The notes beneath the pieces are model-generated. The model saw only the letters and a list, made by a program, of their open reading frames with translations, made no database searches and had not been told where the DNA came from. This document shows, piece after piece, positions 35,530 to 43,248 of a stretch of DNA of 64,000 nucleotides. Positions within the stretch are counted from its first letter, which is position 1; every line of letters starts with the position of its first letter. A program made the position numbers and the translations under genes. Location of the stretch: assembly GCF_042685645.1 (NCBI RefSeq), contig NZ_JBHUNX010000001.1, positions 620,001-684,000 on the forward strand, read 5' to 3'. The stretch comes from Salininema proteolyticum. Its GTDB lineage: Bacteria > Actinomycetota > Actinomycetes > Mycobacteriales > Micromonosporaceae.

Positions 35530-36125
35530 GTGTATCTCCTCCTTGATGACGGGCCGCCGCTCGGTCTGGGAGACGCGCTCGTTTTCAGCGCGGGGCGGCG
35601 GCCCTTGTCCGGCGCGGAGGCCGGGGGACCGGATCGGGCGGGATCCGGTGTGTCACAGGCGACACTACTGAGCCGGAGAGGGCGGCGGGAAGATCTTCCC
35701 GCGAGTTGTCGGTCAGCGGCCCCGGGTCGCGCCGGGCCGTCGGTGAACGGGAGACGAGCGGTCGACGGACGGCAGAATTCACGCTGTGTCATCCTCGTCG
35801 GCACACAGGGCCATAACGACATCGTCCGTTCGTATGATATCGACTCATCTCTTCAGTGAGAAAATTTCCTTGGGACACTCTAAACTACGAGCTAATGGGA
35901 CCATCTATGCATGGATGGGCGATTTGACCGCCTATGACCCTCTGGACATCGGCTCGAGAACGCGACAGAATCGAGCGAGGAAGATAAAGAAACGGCGACG
36001 AAACCGCAACGATTACCATACGTGAGCGTGAACCCCGAACGACGCCTACTTTTCACTTCCATGTCCGCCACGCGCACACGGCGGACCACGAGGGATCTAC
36101 TCTATAACCGCAGTGGAGGGATTCT
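35530..36125. other. Gene-free region upstream of the second symporter operon
   Basis: About 600 bases without a credible gene. It contains a perfect 18-bp palindrome, arms GCGGGAAGA and TCTTCCCGC, at 35685-35702, about 155 bases upstream of the DUF485 start, which may be an operator. The right half is less GC-rich; open frames there lack ribosome sites. Confidence 0.5.
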
Positions 36126-36521
36126 ATGGGATCGAAGCAAGGAGGCGACGACGTGATCCTACAGGGGCTGGAAGAACTACCGCAGTGGGAACTTCGCAAC
36201 GGGAGCATCATCCGCGACCTGGCCCTGGACGACTCGCAGCACGCCGAACTGGCGGAGCGCATCAGGATCGTCGCCGACACCTTCGGACTCAACGCGACCA
36301 TCGACCGCAGCCCCGGCAACACCCAGGTGGCCGTCTGCACCTCGCCCCTCCCCGGCGAGAACGTCGTGACCTTCGCCGGCAGGGTCGAGAGCGCCTACAT
36401 CGCGGTCGTGGGCGCGAACCTGGCCCAGCGTCCGGTGGACGAGGCGGCGAAGGCCCACTGGTGGGCCAAGCTCATGCCGCAGCGGGCGGACAAGAAGTTA
36501 GCTCCTCTCCCTTATCCATAG
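36126..36521 (+). CDS. Pterin-4a-carbinolamine dehydratase-like protein, degenerate
   Basis: A 131-residue protein. Its layout, a Trp-containing strand (LPQWELRNGSIIRDLAL), a helix (HAELAERIRIVADTFGL) and strand (NTQVAVCTSP...VVTFAGRVESAYIAVVG), resembles the PCD/DCoH fold. The catalytic HHP motif is absent, with TIDRSPGN in its place, so it is unlikely to be an active dehydratase. The family assignment is tentative. It is a single gene preceded by a weak purine-rich stretch. Confidence 0.5.
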   Translation: MGSKQGGDDVILQGLEELPQWELRNGSIIRDLALDDSQHAELAERIRIVADTFGLNATIDRSPGNTQVAVCTSPLPGENVVTFAGRVESAYIAVVGANLAQRPVDEAAKAHWWAKLMPQRADKKLAPLPYP

Positions 36522-36523
36522 AT

Positions 36524-36547
36524 CATGATGATTATATTGTCATCATG
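36524..36547. repeat. AT-rich palindrome between convergent genes
   Basis: Arms CATGATGA (36524-36531) and TCATCATG (36540-36547) around TTATATTG. It lies three bases past the stop of the dehydratase-like gene, in otherwise GC-rich DNA. It may be a transcription factor site or weak terminator. Confidence 0.5.
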
Positions 36548-36648
36548 GCCTCCTCTCCCGCAAGCGAACCGTTCAAGACCGTCTATTCACGGTGCCGTCC
36601 GCGCGCGGCGGGCCGTTCTGACCAGGCGCATATACGGCGCCACGAGGC

Positions 36649-37143
36649 TCAGAAGTGGGTCTCCACACCGAAGGCCTTCCTCAAGAGGGCCATGTCGTGC
36701 ATATCGACCGACCTGGGCTCGTAGCCCCGGTGGAACTCGATCTGTTGGGCGACAGAGACGCAGTGGACGCGGGTGCCGCCTATGACGCCCTCGGCGAAGC
36801 ACTCGGCGGGGTAGCGGAAGGGCTCGCCCTCCCGCAGCGACCCCTGAAGGGCGGAACCGTCCTCCTGGAACTCGAGAGGGTGGAGGTCGATCTCCGCCCC
36901 GTCGGAACCGGTCATGACATACCGGGCCGGCCTCCAATCCAAGGTCTCCCGAAAGCCCAGGCCCTCCAGCAGGCCGGTCAAGCGGGACTCGTCCTCGGCG
37001 CGGTGCAGGAGGTCGATGTCCCCATGGACACGCGTCTCCTTGCCGACCAGGGCGTCGATACCCCAGCCTCCGGCTATCCAGACATCGATCCCCTCGCCAC
37101 GGAACGCGGCGAGCAGGGACAGTACTCGGTCGGCGTCCATCAT
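36649..37143 (-). CDS. Nucleotidyltransferase-fold protein, lincosamide/aminoglycoside-type
   Basis: A 164-residue protein of the ANT(2'')/LnuA-like group. WIAGGWGIDALVG followed by HGDIDLLHRAEDE (Asp-x-Asp metal-binding pair near residues 44-46) is the nucleotidyltransferase signature. Members adenylylate aminoglycosides or lincosamides, but many such homologues have no proven antibiotic substrate. ATG 37143 has a GAAGGGAG ribosome site and overlaps the upstream stop (TAATG). Confidence 0.8.
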   Translation of the reverse strand: MMDADRVLSLLAAFRGEGIDVWIAGGWGIDALVGKETRVHGDIDLLHRAEDESRLTGLLEGLGFRETLDWRPARYVMTGSDGAEIDLHPLEFQEDGSALQGSLREGEPFRYPAECFAEGVIGGTRVHCVSVAQQIEFHRGYEPRSVDMHDMALLRKAFGVETHF

Positions 37144-38009
37144 TACGCTCCCTTCACCCATCGGGTCCAGTTCTCCTGCGGCTCATAGCCCATCGCGTCC
37201 CACGCTCCGGCGCCGGCCTCGTTACCGTCCAGCACCATGGCGTCGAACCGGACGGCCCCCAAGTCCCTCAACCGTTCCTCGGCGGCTCGCATGAGCTTCC
37301 CCGCGATGCCCCGGCGGCGATGCTCCGGGCTCACCGCCAGCCGGTACAAGTGCGCTCGCCAGCCGTCCCATCCGGCGATGACGGTGCCGACGATCTCCCC
37401 GCCGCACTCGGCGACGATGAGGGCCTCGGGGTCGCGTCGGACCAACGTCTCGATGAGGTGCCCGCTGTCCGAGGGGCGGGCGTCGTTCTCTCCGGCCACT
37501 GCCCAGAAGCCGAGCAGGGTGGGGACGTCCTCGATCCGACCCGGCCTCAGCGAGATATCGGCGGCGTCGGCCACTGCCATGTGCAGCAGCGGGAAAGGCC
37601 GTCCGTCGGCGTCGGTCTCGCTGCGGCCGACGACTGTCAGTCCGTGGCGGGCGTAGAAGCGGACCGCCCGGGAGTTCTGCTCGTTGACGTCCACCTTCAG
37701 GCCGGGGGCCTTCTCCATGGCCTCGCGCAGCAGGCTGGTGCCCACGCCGCCTCCATGCCTTTCGGCGTCGACGAAGAGCATCTCCAGCTTGCCGTCCACG
37801 ATGCCGGAGAAGCCCGCGATCGCTCCGTCGGCGAGGGCCACGGTCACTTCCAGGTTCGGCAGGTAGTCCTCGATGAGCCGTCCCTCGTAGTAGTCGATGT
37901 CCCCGGCCGTCAGAAAGTCGTGCGTCGCCTCGACCGCGCCGCGCCAAATCTCGACTAGACGCGGCCACTCCTCCGGACCGGTGCACGGACGCAACACGAT
38001 TTCGGACAT
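37143..38009 (-). CDS. Tandem GNAT acetyltransferase (two domains)
   Basis: A 288-residue protein with two GNAT domains. The first (residues 1-145) has LEMLFVDAERHGGGVGTSLL and VDVNEQNSRAVRFYARHGL, like YjaB. The second (150-288) has LYRLAVSPEHRRRGIAGKLM, a full acetyl-CoA binding Q/RxxGxG/A motif. Substrates are unknown. It is the middle gene of a three-gene minus-strand operon with another GNAT gene and a nucleotidyltransferase. Confidence 0.87.
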   Translation of the reverse strand: MSEIVLRPCTGPEEWPRLVEIWRGAVEATHDFLTAGDIDYYEGRLIEDYLPNLEVTVALADGAIAGFSGIVDGKLEMLFVDAERHGGGVGTSLLREAMEKAPGLKVDVNEQNSRAVRFYARHGLTVVGRSETDADGRPFPLLHMAVADAADISLRPGRIEDVPTLLGFWAVAGENDARPSDSGHLIETLVRRDPEALIVAECGGEIVGTVIAGWDGWRAHLYRLAVSPEHRRRGIAGKLMRAAEERLRDLGAVRFDAMVLDGNEAGAGAWDAMGYEPQENWTRWVKGA

Positions 38010-38011
38010 TC

Positions 38012-38575
38012 TCAGCTCCTCTGCATGGACCATACGACGGGGCCGCCGGTCTCGGTCGTGGCGAAGACGTCGAAGCCGTGGCGGCGGTAGAAGGCCACGT
38101 TGCATTCCTCCGACGTCCTGAGGTGGACGGGAATTGCGCCGAGCTCGGACAGCGCGGCCTCGACGATACGGCCGCCCAGACCCTGCCCCTGCCTCGCGGG
38201 GCGGACACCGACCGTGGCCAACTCCCAGGAGTGGGGACTGGAAGGTTCGGGGAGGACCGCGTTCACGGCATTGGTCCAGCGCTCGCCGCTCAATCCGGCG
38301 ACCTCGTCCCAGACGGACGAATCCACGCGTTCGGCGATGTCGGGCGGATTCAGGGCGATGACGGCCTCCGCGTCGGCGGAGACGAGTACCAGGCCGTGGG
38401 GGAGTGAGACCTTGCCGAGACAGAGCGCCTGAACGGCCCTGAGGCGGTCGCGATGGCCGTCGTGGTCCACGGTCCAGCGCGTCCACGCGTAATCGGCGAA
38501 GGCGGACGCGAGGGTGTCCGCGGCGGCTTCGACGTCGGAGGGGCCGGCACGGAGGAAGTCGGTATCGGTGGTCAC
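38012..38575 (-). CDS. GNAT-family acetyltransferase
   Basis: A 187-residue GNAT protein starting, by inference, at GTG 38575 (VTTDTDFLRAGPSDVEAAAD). The acetyl-CoA motif VGVRPARQGQGLGGRIVEAAL and the C-terminal VAFYRRHGFDVFATTE are clear. It is two bases upstream of the tandem GNAT gene. The upstream in-frame ATG at 38629 is less likely because the family begins near DFLRAG. Confidence 0.83.
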   Translation of the reverse strand: MTTDTDFLRAGPSDVEAAADTLASAFADYAWTRWTVDHDGHRDRLRAVQALCLGKVSLPHGLVLVSADAEAVIALNPPDIAERVDSSVWDEVAGLSGERWTNAVNAVLPEPSSPHSWELATVGVRPARQGQGLGGRIVEAALSELGAIPVHLRTSEECNVAFYRRHGFDVFATTETGGPVVWSMQRS

Positions 38576-38707
38576 GCACTGACTATGCACGTAGGCGGGG
38601 CGCACGGCAATCGATTTGGCGTGTGCCACAGACCGGCGGCGAGGATTTCGGTTCCCGCGTCGCGTCGTGCGCCCGCGCGACCTTGCGGGAACATATACCA
38701 GGGGCGA

Positions 38708-39181
38708 TCAGGGCTTTCGCCTGCCTTCTCTCCTCTGGCGCCGGTTCGGTTCCGGCATTGTCTTCGGAACCCCTAGCCGGCCGTGCAGGCGTCCGCCGGG
38801 CCGTAGGTCGCGGCTCAACGGGTCCTCCCCGCGCTCGATCTCATCGACCATCTCTTTCACCCACCGAGGCAATAGGAAGTGCGGCAACCAGAACATGCCT
38901 ATTATGCCGATGGCGAGACTCAGCGCGAAGACGGCGAAAAGCACCAGATAGGCCAGCGCGAGAACGGCGTTCCCCTCGACTCCGATATCGAGCATCGACT
39001 TGAGCACCAGGATCGCTGCGAACGCCATGCCCAGGTACAGGCCGGCCAGGCCGGGCCACCCCGGAAGGAAGGACTTCAACGCCAACCACGCCACGTACTT
39101 CTGGCGGTAGGCCAGGACTCCGGACACGATCAGCACGGCGCTCATCGCACCGAGGACCGCCATGGGCGTCCAGTCGTTCAT
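38708..39181 (-). CDS. Membrane protein, unknown function
   Basis: A 157-residue protein with about four hydrophobic segments (AVLGAMSAVLIVSGVLAY; LAGLYLGMAFAAILVLKSML; AVLALAYLVLFAVFALSLAIG) and a very basic C-terminal tail (PNRRQRREGRRKP). No family is recognised. It overlaps the upstream gene by ATGA, so the two form a small operon. Confidence 0.7.
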   Translation of the reverse strand: MNDWTPMAVLGAMSAVLIVSGVLAYRQKYVAWLALKSFLPGWPGLAGLYLGMAFAAILVLKSMLDIGVEGNAVLALAYLVLFAVFALSLAIGIIGMFWLPHFLLPRWVKEMVDEIERGEDPLSRDLRPGGRLHGRLGVPKTMPEPNRRQRREGRRKP

Positions 39182-39618
39182 CGGCCCGCTCCCTTCTCGA
39201 CGAGTACGTCCCTGTTGATGTCAGTCTGTGGGCGGTCACCCGCGCGGGTGCCGAATTCAGCTTCCAGTCGCGCCCAGCCAGTTCGGCGGCATCTCCATTT
39301 GGTGACGAGGGTCTTCTCAAATCGCCCGTCGGGGAAGCGGATGAACAGGCGGCCTCCTTTGAGGACGAGGCGTTGCCCGTTTCCTACTGTGCGGTTGCGA
39401 CGCTTGGCAATCAGGGAAGTGTATCGGACTCTATGGTCAGTGACCTGTACCCATGGCATCCTCATGGCAACTATGAAGACGATACTGACACCGATGGATC
39501 CGCCGAGCGCGCCGGCCCATTCTGGGTCCTGATTGGCCGAGAGCGGAAGCAGGACCGCAGTAACCAAGTAAAAAGCAGGGACGTATCCGTAGTAGTACAA
39601 GGGGTGGTAGATCTTCAT
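39178..39618 (-). CDS. Membrane protein with PH-like cytoplasmic part, unknown
   Basis: A 146-residue protein from ATG 39618, chosen because GGAGGACTGG precedes it. Two N-terminal membrane helices (YVPAFYLVTAVLLPL and GGSIGVSIVFIVAM) are followed by a basic, strand-rich domain (VQVTDHRVRYTSLIAKRRNRTV). That layout resembles small actinobacterial proteins with a bacterial PH-type domain. It is coupled to the downstream membrane protein gene. Confidence 0.65.
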   Translation of the reverse strand: MKIYHPLYYYGYVPAFYLVTAVLLPLSANQDPEWAGALGGSIGVSIVFIVAMRMPWVQVTDHRVRYTSLIAKRRNRTVGNGQRLVLKGGRLFIRFPDGRFEKTLVTKWRCRRTGWARLEAEFGTRAGDRPQTDINRDVLVEKGAGR

Positions 39619-40005
39619 GTCCAGTCCTCCGGGGAAGAGGTTCAAGGTGTCCATTCATCGTACCGGGTGTCAAGGCGGTCCAGAGCCATGCGCGCTCCGG
39701 AAGGCGACAGCACCGAACTCGAGTTTCCGCATGATTTCCTGAAGGGGGAGGACATGTTCGGCCTGGTATACGGGGGCCAATGGCGGCAGATCTTTGATCG
39801 TCGGCGAGCGTTGAGCACACCCGTCAACGACGACGCCTTGACGTCGAAGCCTCGAGGCTGAGCCGGAGACGGTCATGAGCGGCCGATGGTCAACGCCCCA
39901 CTTGTCCACCGATACCACGGTGCATCCGATACCCATGTGCACCTTGTACATTCGTGAGAGCGGCCTGCGGGGGTCTCGTCGGTCGTTGAAGCGGTCGGGC
40001 TCGCA
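39619..40005. other. Region without a confident gene
   Basis: Nearly 390 bases with short open frames on both strands (for example minus 39951-39670), none with a ribosome site or credible composition. It may hold decayed coding sequence. A terminator for the AraC gene lies just to the right. Confidence 0.4.
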
Positions 40006-40047
40006 CCGCTTCGGCCGATTACCGGCACCGGCAATCGGCCGAAGCGG
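40006..40047 (-). terminator. Strong terminator after the AraC-type gene
   Basis: Perfect 15-bp arms, CCGCTTCGGCCGATT (40006-40020) and its complement (40033-40047), around a 12-base loop, begin nine bases beyond the stop of the minus-strand regulator. Confidence 0.82.
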
Positions 40048-40056
40048 CAGCGAATA

Positions 40057-40923
40057 TCAGCCGCGTTCGACGGGCAGCCACAGCTCGCAGGTCGCCGTGC
40101 TGAAGTCGTCGGCCCGGTCGATCACCGCCACAATGGACGGGCCGGGACGCAGTCGCCACGGGTTGGAGGGGAACCACTCGGTCGCGGTCGCCGCCCACGC
40201 GTCCTGGAGGGCCTTCGGATGCTCGCCCGAGGTGCGGAACACCGCCCACATTCCCTCCGGCGCCTCGATCTCGTTGAGACCATCCGGGACGGGCGTCCCC
40301 GCGTCGACGGCCACACCGTGCAGATAGGTCAGCTCGCTCCCTTCCGCGTAGTCAGGATCAACATCCGCGCTCACCTGCAGGAGGCCCGCCGGCTCGGTGT
40401 TCCCCAACCGCTTGAGGCGTTCGTGCTCGGTCGCGGGAAGCGACTCGATATGGGCCTTGATGTGCGGATTCACGCCCTCGTACCTCAGAGGCACGCGAGC
40501 CGCGTGTCCGATGAGGCGGAAACCGGGCTGTTCGATGATTCGGGCGTCCATGGGGATGCTCCCTTCGACGGTCAGGCGGAACCTGAGTTGCGTTTGGCTG
40601 CGAAGGGGGCCGCCGTTGCGGCGTAGGTCGCCGGGTCCGGCTCCGTGCACGGTGCGGAACGCTCGGCCGAAGGCCTCGGTCGATCCGTACCCGTACCGGA
40701 CGGCAATCGACAGCAGATCTTCCCCGCCGATCACGTCGGCCGCGGCGACAGTCATGCGCCGCCGCCGGACGTACTCGGACACCGGCATTCCCGCCAGGGA
40801 CGAGAACATGCGGCGCACGTGGTACTCGGTCGTCCCCGCCCGGGCGGCGAGCGCCTCGAGGTCGAGCTCGCCGCCGAGGCGTTCCTCGACGGCGTCGACC
40901 AGGCTGTTGAGTATCTCGATCAC
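40057..40923 (-). CDS. AraC-family regulator with GyrI-like ligand-binding domain
   Basis: A 288-residue regulator starting at GTG 40923 behind AAGGGAGC. The N-terminal AraC DNA-binding domain (LDLEALAARAGTTEYHVRRM; SIAVRYGYGSTEAFGRAFR) covers residues 15-105. A C-terminal GyrI-like effector domain (ARIIEQPGFRLIGHAARVPL to FSTATCELWLPV) occupies about 125-288. Rob- and SoxS-like proteins with this layout sense small cationic or drug-like ligands. Targets are not evident nearby. Confidence 0.88.
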   Translation of the reverse strand: MIEILNSLVDAVEERLGGELDLEALAARAGTTEYHVRRMFSSLAGMPVSEYVRRRRMTVAAADVIGGEDLLSIAVRYGYGSTEAFGRAFRTVHGAGPGDLRRNGGPLRSQTQLRFRLTVEGSIPMDARIIEQPGFRLIGHAARVPLRYEGVNPHIKAHIESLPATEHERLKRLGNTEPAGLLQVSADVDPDYAEGSELTYLHGVAVDAGTPVPDGLNEIEAPEGMWAVFRTSGEHPKALQDAWAATATEWFPSNPWRLRPGPSIVAVIDRADDFSTATCELWLPVERG

Positions 40924-41059
40924 TGTCGCTCCCTTCACGGTCAAGTCTCGGCCGTCGGGGACCCGTACCGCCCGACATCTCCGGTTCGATGCGATCGGCT
41001 CCGCACAATGCCGAGCGGACCGCGACGATGCGAATCGGCTAGCTGTCCTCGGTGCCTTC

Positions 41060-41524
41060 TCACGCCTCCGTGAGCGCGGCCAGCTGTGCGGTGACGAGTC
41101 CCCATCCGTCGACCAGCCCGAGCTCCTCGTGCCGGGCGCGGGCCTCGGGGTCACCGTGGCGGGCCACGATGCGGTAGAGGATTCCGTCGTCGTGGTCGGC
41201 GAGTGTCACCTCCCCCGTCACCGGGACGGGCAAGGGATTCGCGGGGCGCAGGGTGCTGTCCACGGCGTTGGTGAACACCAGGCGCCGCGCTTCCTCCACG
41301 ACGAGGAACGCCGCGTCCATGTGCGGCGTGAACGCGGAACCGTCCTCGCTCATGGCGGTGACGAAACCGCCGCCGGCGTGCGGCGCGAACTCGTCGACCC
41401 GGCAGGTGTAGGGCTCCGGTATCCACCACTGCGCGAATAGTTCGGGCGTGGTCCACGCCTTCCACACGGTGGCGCGGGGCGCGCGGATGACGCGCTCGAT
41501 CACGAGGTCGAGGTCGGAATTCAT
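41060..41524 (-). CDS. SRPBCC/AHSA1 domain protein
   Basis: A 154-residue START-like protein: LVIERVIRAPRATVWKAWTTPELFAQWW at the start, GGGFVTAMSEDG and a C-terminal amphipathic helix VDGWGLVTAQLAALTE. This family binds hydrophobic ligands, and the pairing with an ArsR regulator (ATGA overlap) is very common in actinobacteria. No ligand can be named. Confidence 0.88.
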   Translation of the reverse strand: MNSDLDLVIERVIRAPRATVWKAWTTPELFAQWWIPEPYTCRVDEFAPHAGGGFVTAMSEDGSAFTPHMDAAFLVVEEARRLVFTNAVDSTLRPANPLPVPVTGEVTLADHDDGILYRIVARHGDPEARARHEELGLVDGWGLVTAQLAALTEA

Positions 41525-41859
41525 GACTCCTCCTTGTCGAGGCGGGTGACGAGGTCTTCGAGGCGGTCGGTGCGTTCCTCCCACTCGCGCCGCTGCGCGC
41601 CGAGCCAGTCGTCGATGACCGACAACCGCTCGCTCTGAAGCGTGCACATGCGCACCCGGCCCGCCTTCGAGGTGCGAATGATGCCGCTGCGCTCCAGCGC
41701 ACGCACATGTTTCATGAACGATGGCAGTGCCATGGGGGAGTCGGCGGCGAGTTCGCCCACGCTGGCGTCCCCGCGTCCCAGGCGACGAACCACTTCGCGC
41801 CTGGTGGGATCCGCCAGGGCGGCGAACACGTCGTCGAGCACTCCCGAATAGTTATCCAT
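41521..41859 (-). CDS. ArsR-family regulator (SRPBCC partner)
   Basis: A 112-residue winged-helix repressor: VFAALADPTRREVVRRLGRG, SVGELAADSPMALPSFMKHVRALE recognition helix and IIRTSKAGRVRMCTL wing. No Cys metal site is visible, so the signal is probably not a metal. Its start codon lies inside a palindrome, suggesting autoregulation. The operon is regulator plus START-domain protein. Confidence 0.88.
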   Translation of the reverse strand: MDNYSGVLDDVFAALADPTRREVVRRLGRGDASVGELAADSPMALPSFMKHVRALERSGIIRTSKAGRVRMCTLQSERLSVIDDWLGAQRREWEERTDRLEDLVTRLDKEES

Positions 41860-41871
41860 AAGGCTAACTAT
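41848..41871 (-). promoter_or_regulatory. Palindromic operator overlapping the ArsR start codon
   Basis: Perfect 7-bp arms ATAGTTA (41848-41854) and TAACTAT (41865-41871) are 10 bases apart and cover the ATG at 41859-41857. On the minus strand the outer arm contains TATAGT, a possible -10 box. Binding by the encoded ArsR protein would block its own expression. Confidence 0.6.
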
Positions 41872-41913
41872 ACACGCGGAAGGCGACCGCGCAAAGGCGA
41901 ACGGGCTGGGAGA

Positions 41914-41939
41914 AGGGCCGCGGATGAGTCCGCGGCCCT
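41914..41939 (-). terminator. Terminator after the DUF1801 gene
   Basis: Perfect 11-bp arms AGGGCCGCGGA (41914-41924) and TCCGCGGCCCT (41929-41939) with a 4-base loop, about 95 bases downstream of the DUF1801 stop on the minus strand. Confidence 0.75.
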
Positions 41940-42032
41940 CGATGAGCGGGAAACGGGGCGCGGTCGCACCCGCCCCCGATGGATTCCTGGATCCGTCGTT
42001 CCCGACGGGTCGGATTCAGTTCGAGCGCGCGG

Positions 42033-42386
42033 CTACTCGATGGCGGAGCGGACGATCTCGGCGACGCGCTGCTCGGTGACGTCGTCCAGCTCCTCGAAGT
42101 ACCAGGCCGACGGGATCAGCAGCCCGTCCTTGCCCCCGGCGGGCTTGAGAGTCGCCTTCTCGCTCACGCCGAGGCTCATCAGCTCGTCGTTCCGGAAGAA
42201 GACGAGGATGGGGCTGCTCGCGGACAGGGCGTAACCGGGCATTCCGTACCAGATGCGCGGCTTGAGCTCGGGCGCGGCGGCGATGATCACGTCGTGCATC
42301 CGCCGCATGACGGTCCGCTCCGGCTCGTCCATCCCGTCGATCTTGTCGAGGACCTTCTGGAGGTTCTTCTCGTCCTTGGTGGCCAT
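42033..42386 (-). CDS. DUF1801 protein
   Basis: A 117-residue protein of the DUF1801/YdhG-like family: VMRRMHDVIIAAAPELKPRIWYGMPGYAL, ILVFFRNDELMSLGVSEKATL and the C-terminal VTEQRVAEIVRSAI. This family has a frataxin-like or cystatin-like fold reported in iron handling for one member, but its general role is unknown. It is a single gene. Confidence 0.85.
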   Translation of the reverse strand: MATKDEKNLQKVLDKIDGMDEPERTVMRRMHDVIIAAAPELKPRIWYGMPGYALSASSPILVFFRNDELMSLGVSEKATLKPAGGKDGLLIPSAWYFEELDDVTEQRVAEIVRSAIE

Positions 42387-42854
42387 TGGTCATGTCCTTT
42401 CGTCGGCCGGTGTCGATGCACCGGCACGGTGAATTAAGGCGCGCCGGTAGGCGCAACACCCCATTCGGACATGTCCTGGTCGTTTCAGGCCTCTCCGCAA
42501 TGATTCAGGTGGTCGTTCACCTGGAAGCGCTGTGCGCGGCGAGTCTCCCCGCCACTTCGACCAAGTTAACACGCGCGTCCGACACCGGACCTGAACTCGA
42601 CCATGTCACCCGCCACCCGCGAAATTCCGAAGTTCGCAACGGGCCACGGCCGGGCGTGTACCCAAGTGAACGAAGCCTGTCGGCTGAGCGAAAGCACACG
42701 CGCACGCTCATGCTCGTGAGCAATGAGCGCCGGCAGCGCTGTCAGGCCCAGGCGCACGAACCCGGCGTGCTGGATTCGCGACGTACGAGACGCCGCTGGT
42801 CTCACCTAGAGTCGCCAACCTCACCCCTCCCGGGCACTTGCCGACTTGATCGTG
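42387..42854. other. Gene-free spacer between divergent genes
   Basis: About 470 bases without a credible gene. The frames open here are Arg/Thr-rich shadows without ribosome sites. The right end adjoins the ArsR/MFS operator. Confidence 0.45.
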
Positions 42855-42898
42855 CGGGAATTTTCGAACTATCATCGTTCGGGAATATTCGAACGATA
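42855..42898 (+). promoter_or_regulatory. Tandem operator upstream of the ArsR-MFS operon
   Basis: Two copies of GGGAATwTTCGAACkAT (42856-42872 and 42881-42897) are repeated 25 bases apart. The second is extended into a palindrome, ATCGTTCG (42874-42881) with CGAACGAT (42890-42897). They end just before the AGGAG ribosome site of the regulator gene, so binding would block transcription and translation of the operon. Confidence 0.65.
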
Positions 42899-42909
42899 GG
42901 AGCCGCCCA

Positions 42910-43248
42910 ATGACGCCACGGATCTACGTCCACCCGGAGACCGAGGAAATCGCGATTCAACGCGTCCTCTTCGCCCTCAGCGAGCCGTTGCGACTGGACA
43001 TGGTGCGGATACTCGCCGAGCAGGGCGAGACCGACAGCATCGACCTCGGCCCGGACCTGCCGCGTTCCACCCTGACCCACCACACGAGGCTGCTTCGCGA
43101 GTCCGGCGTGGTCTTCGTGCGCGCCGAAGGCCGCAAGTGCATGATCAGGCTCCGCGACGAGGACCTCGAAGAGCGATTCCCAGGCCTGCTCCACACGGTG
43201 CTCGCCGGCTACGAGAGCGCCGACGACCGCGGGGAGGACGACGAATGA
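42910..43248 (+). CDS. ArsR-family regulator (exporter partner)
   Basis: A 112-residue winged-helix protein: RVLFALSEPLRLDMVRILAEQGE, DLPRSTLTHHTRLLRESGVVFVRAEGRKCMIRL. It has one Cys and no obvious metal site. It is translationally coupled to an MFS exporter (ATGA) and preceded by a tandem operator, so it is likely the local repressor lifted by an exported compound. Confidence 0.88.
   Translation: MTPRIYVHPETEEIAIQRVLFALSEPLRLDMVRILAEQGETDSIDLGPDLPRSTLTHHTRLLRESGVVFVRAEGRKCMIRLRDEDLEERFPGLLHTVLAGYESADDRGEDDE

Noticed and set aside
35786..36025. 79-codon plus-strand ORF
   Set aside because: No ribosome site, atypical composition, no recognisable domain.
39670..39951. 93-codon minus-strand ORF
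   Set aside because: No ribosome site and no similarity to a known family; treated as non-coding or decayed.
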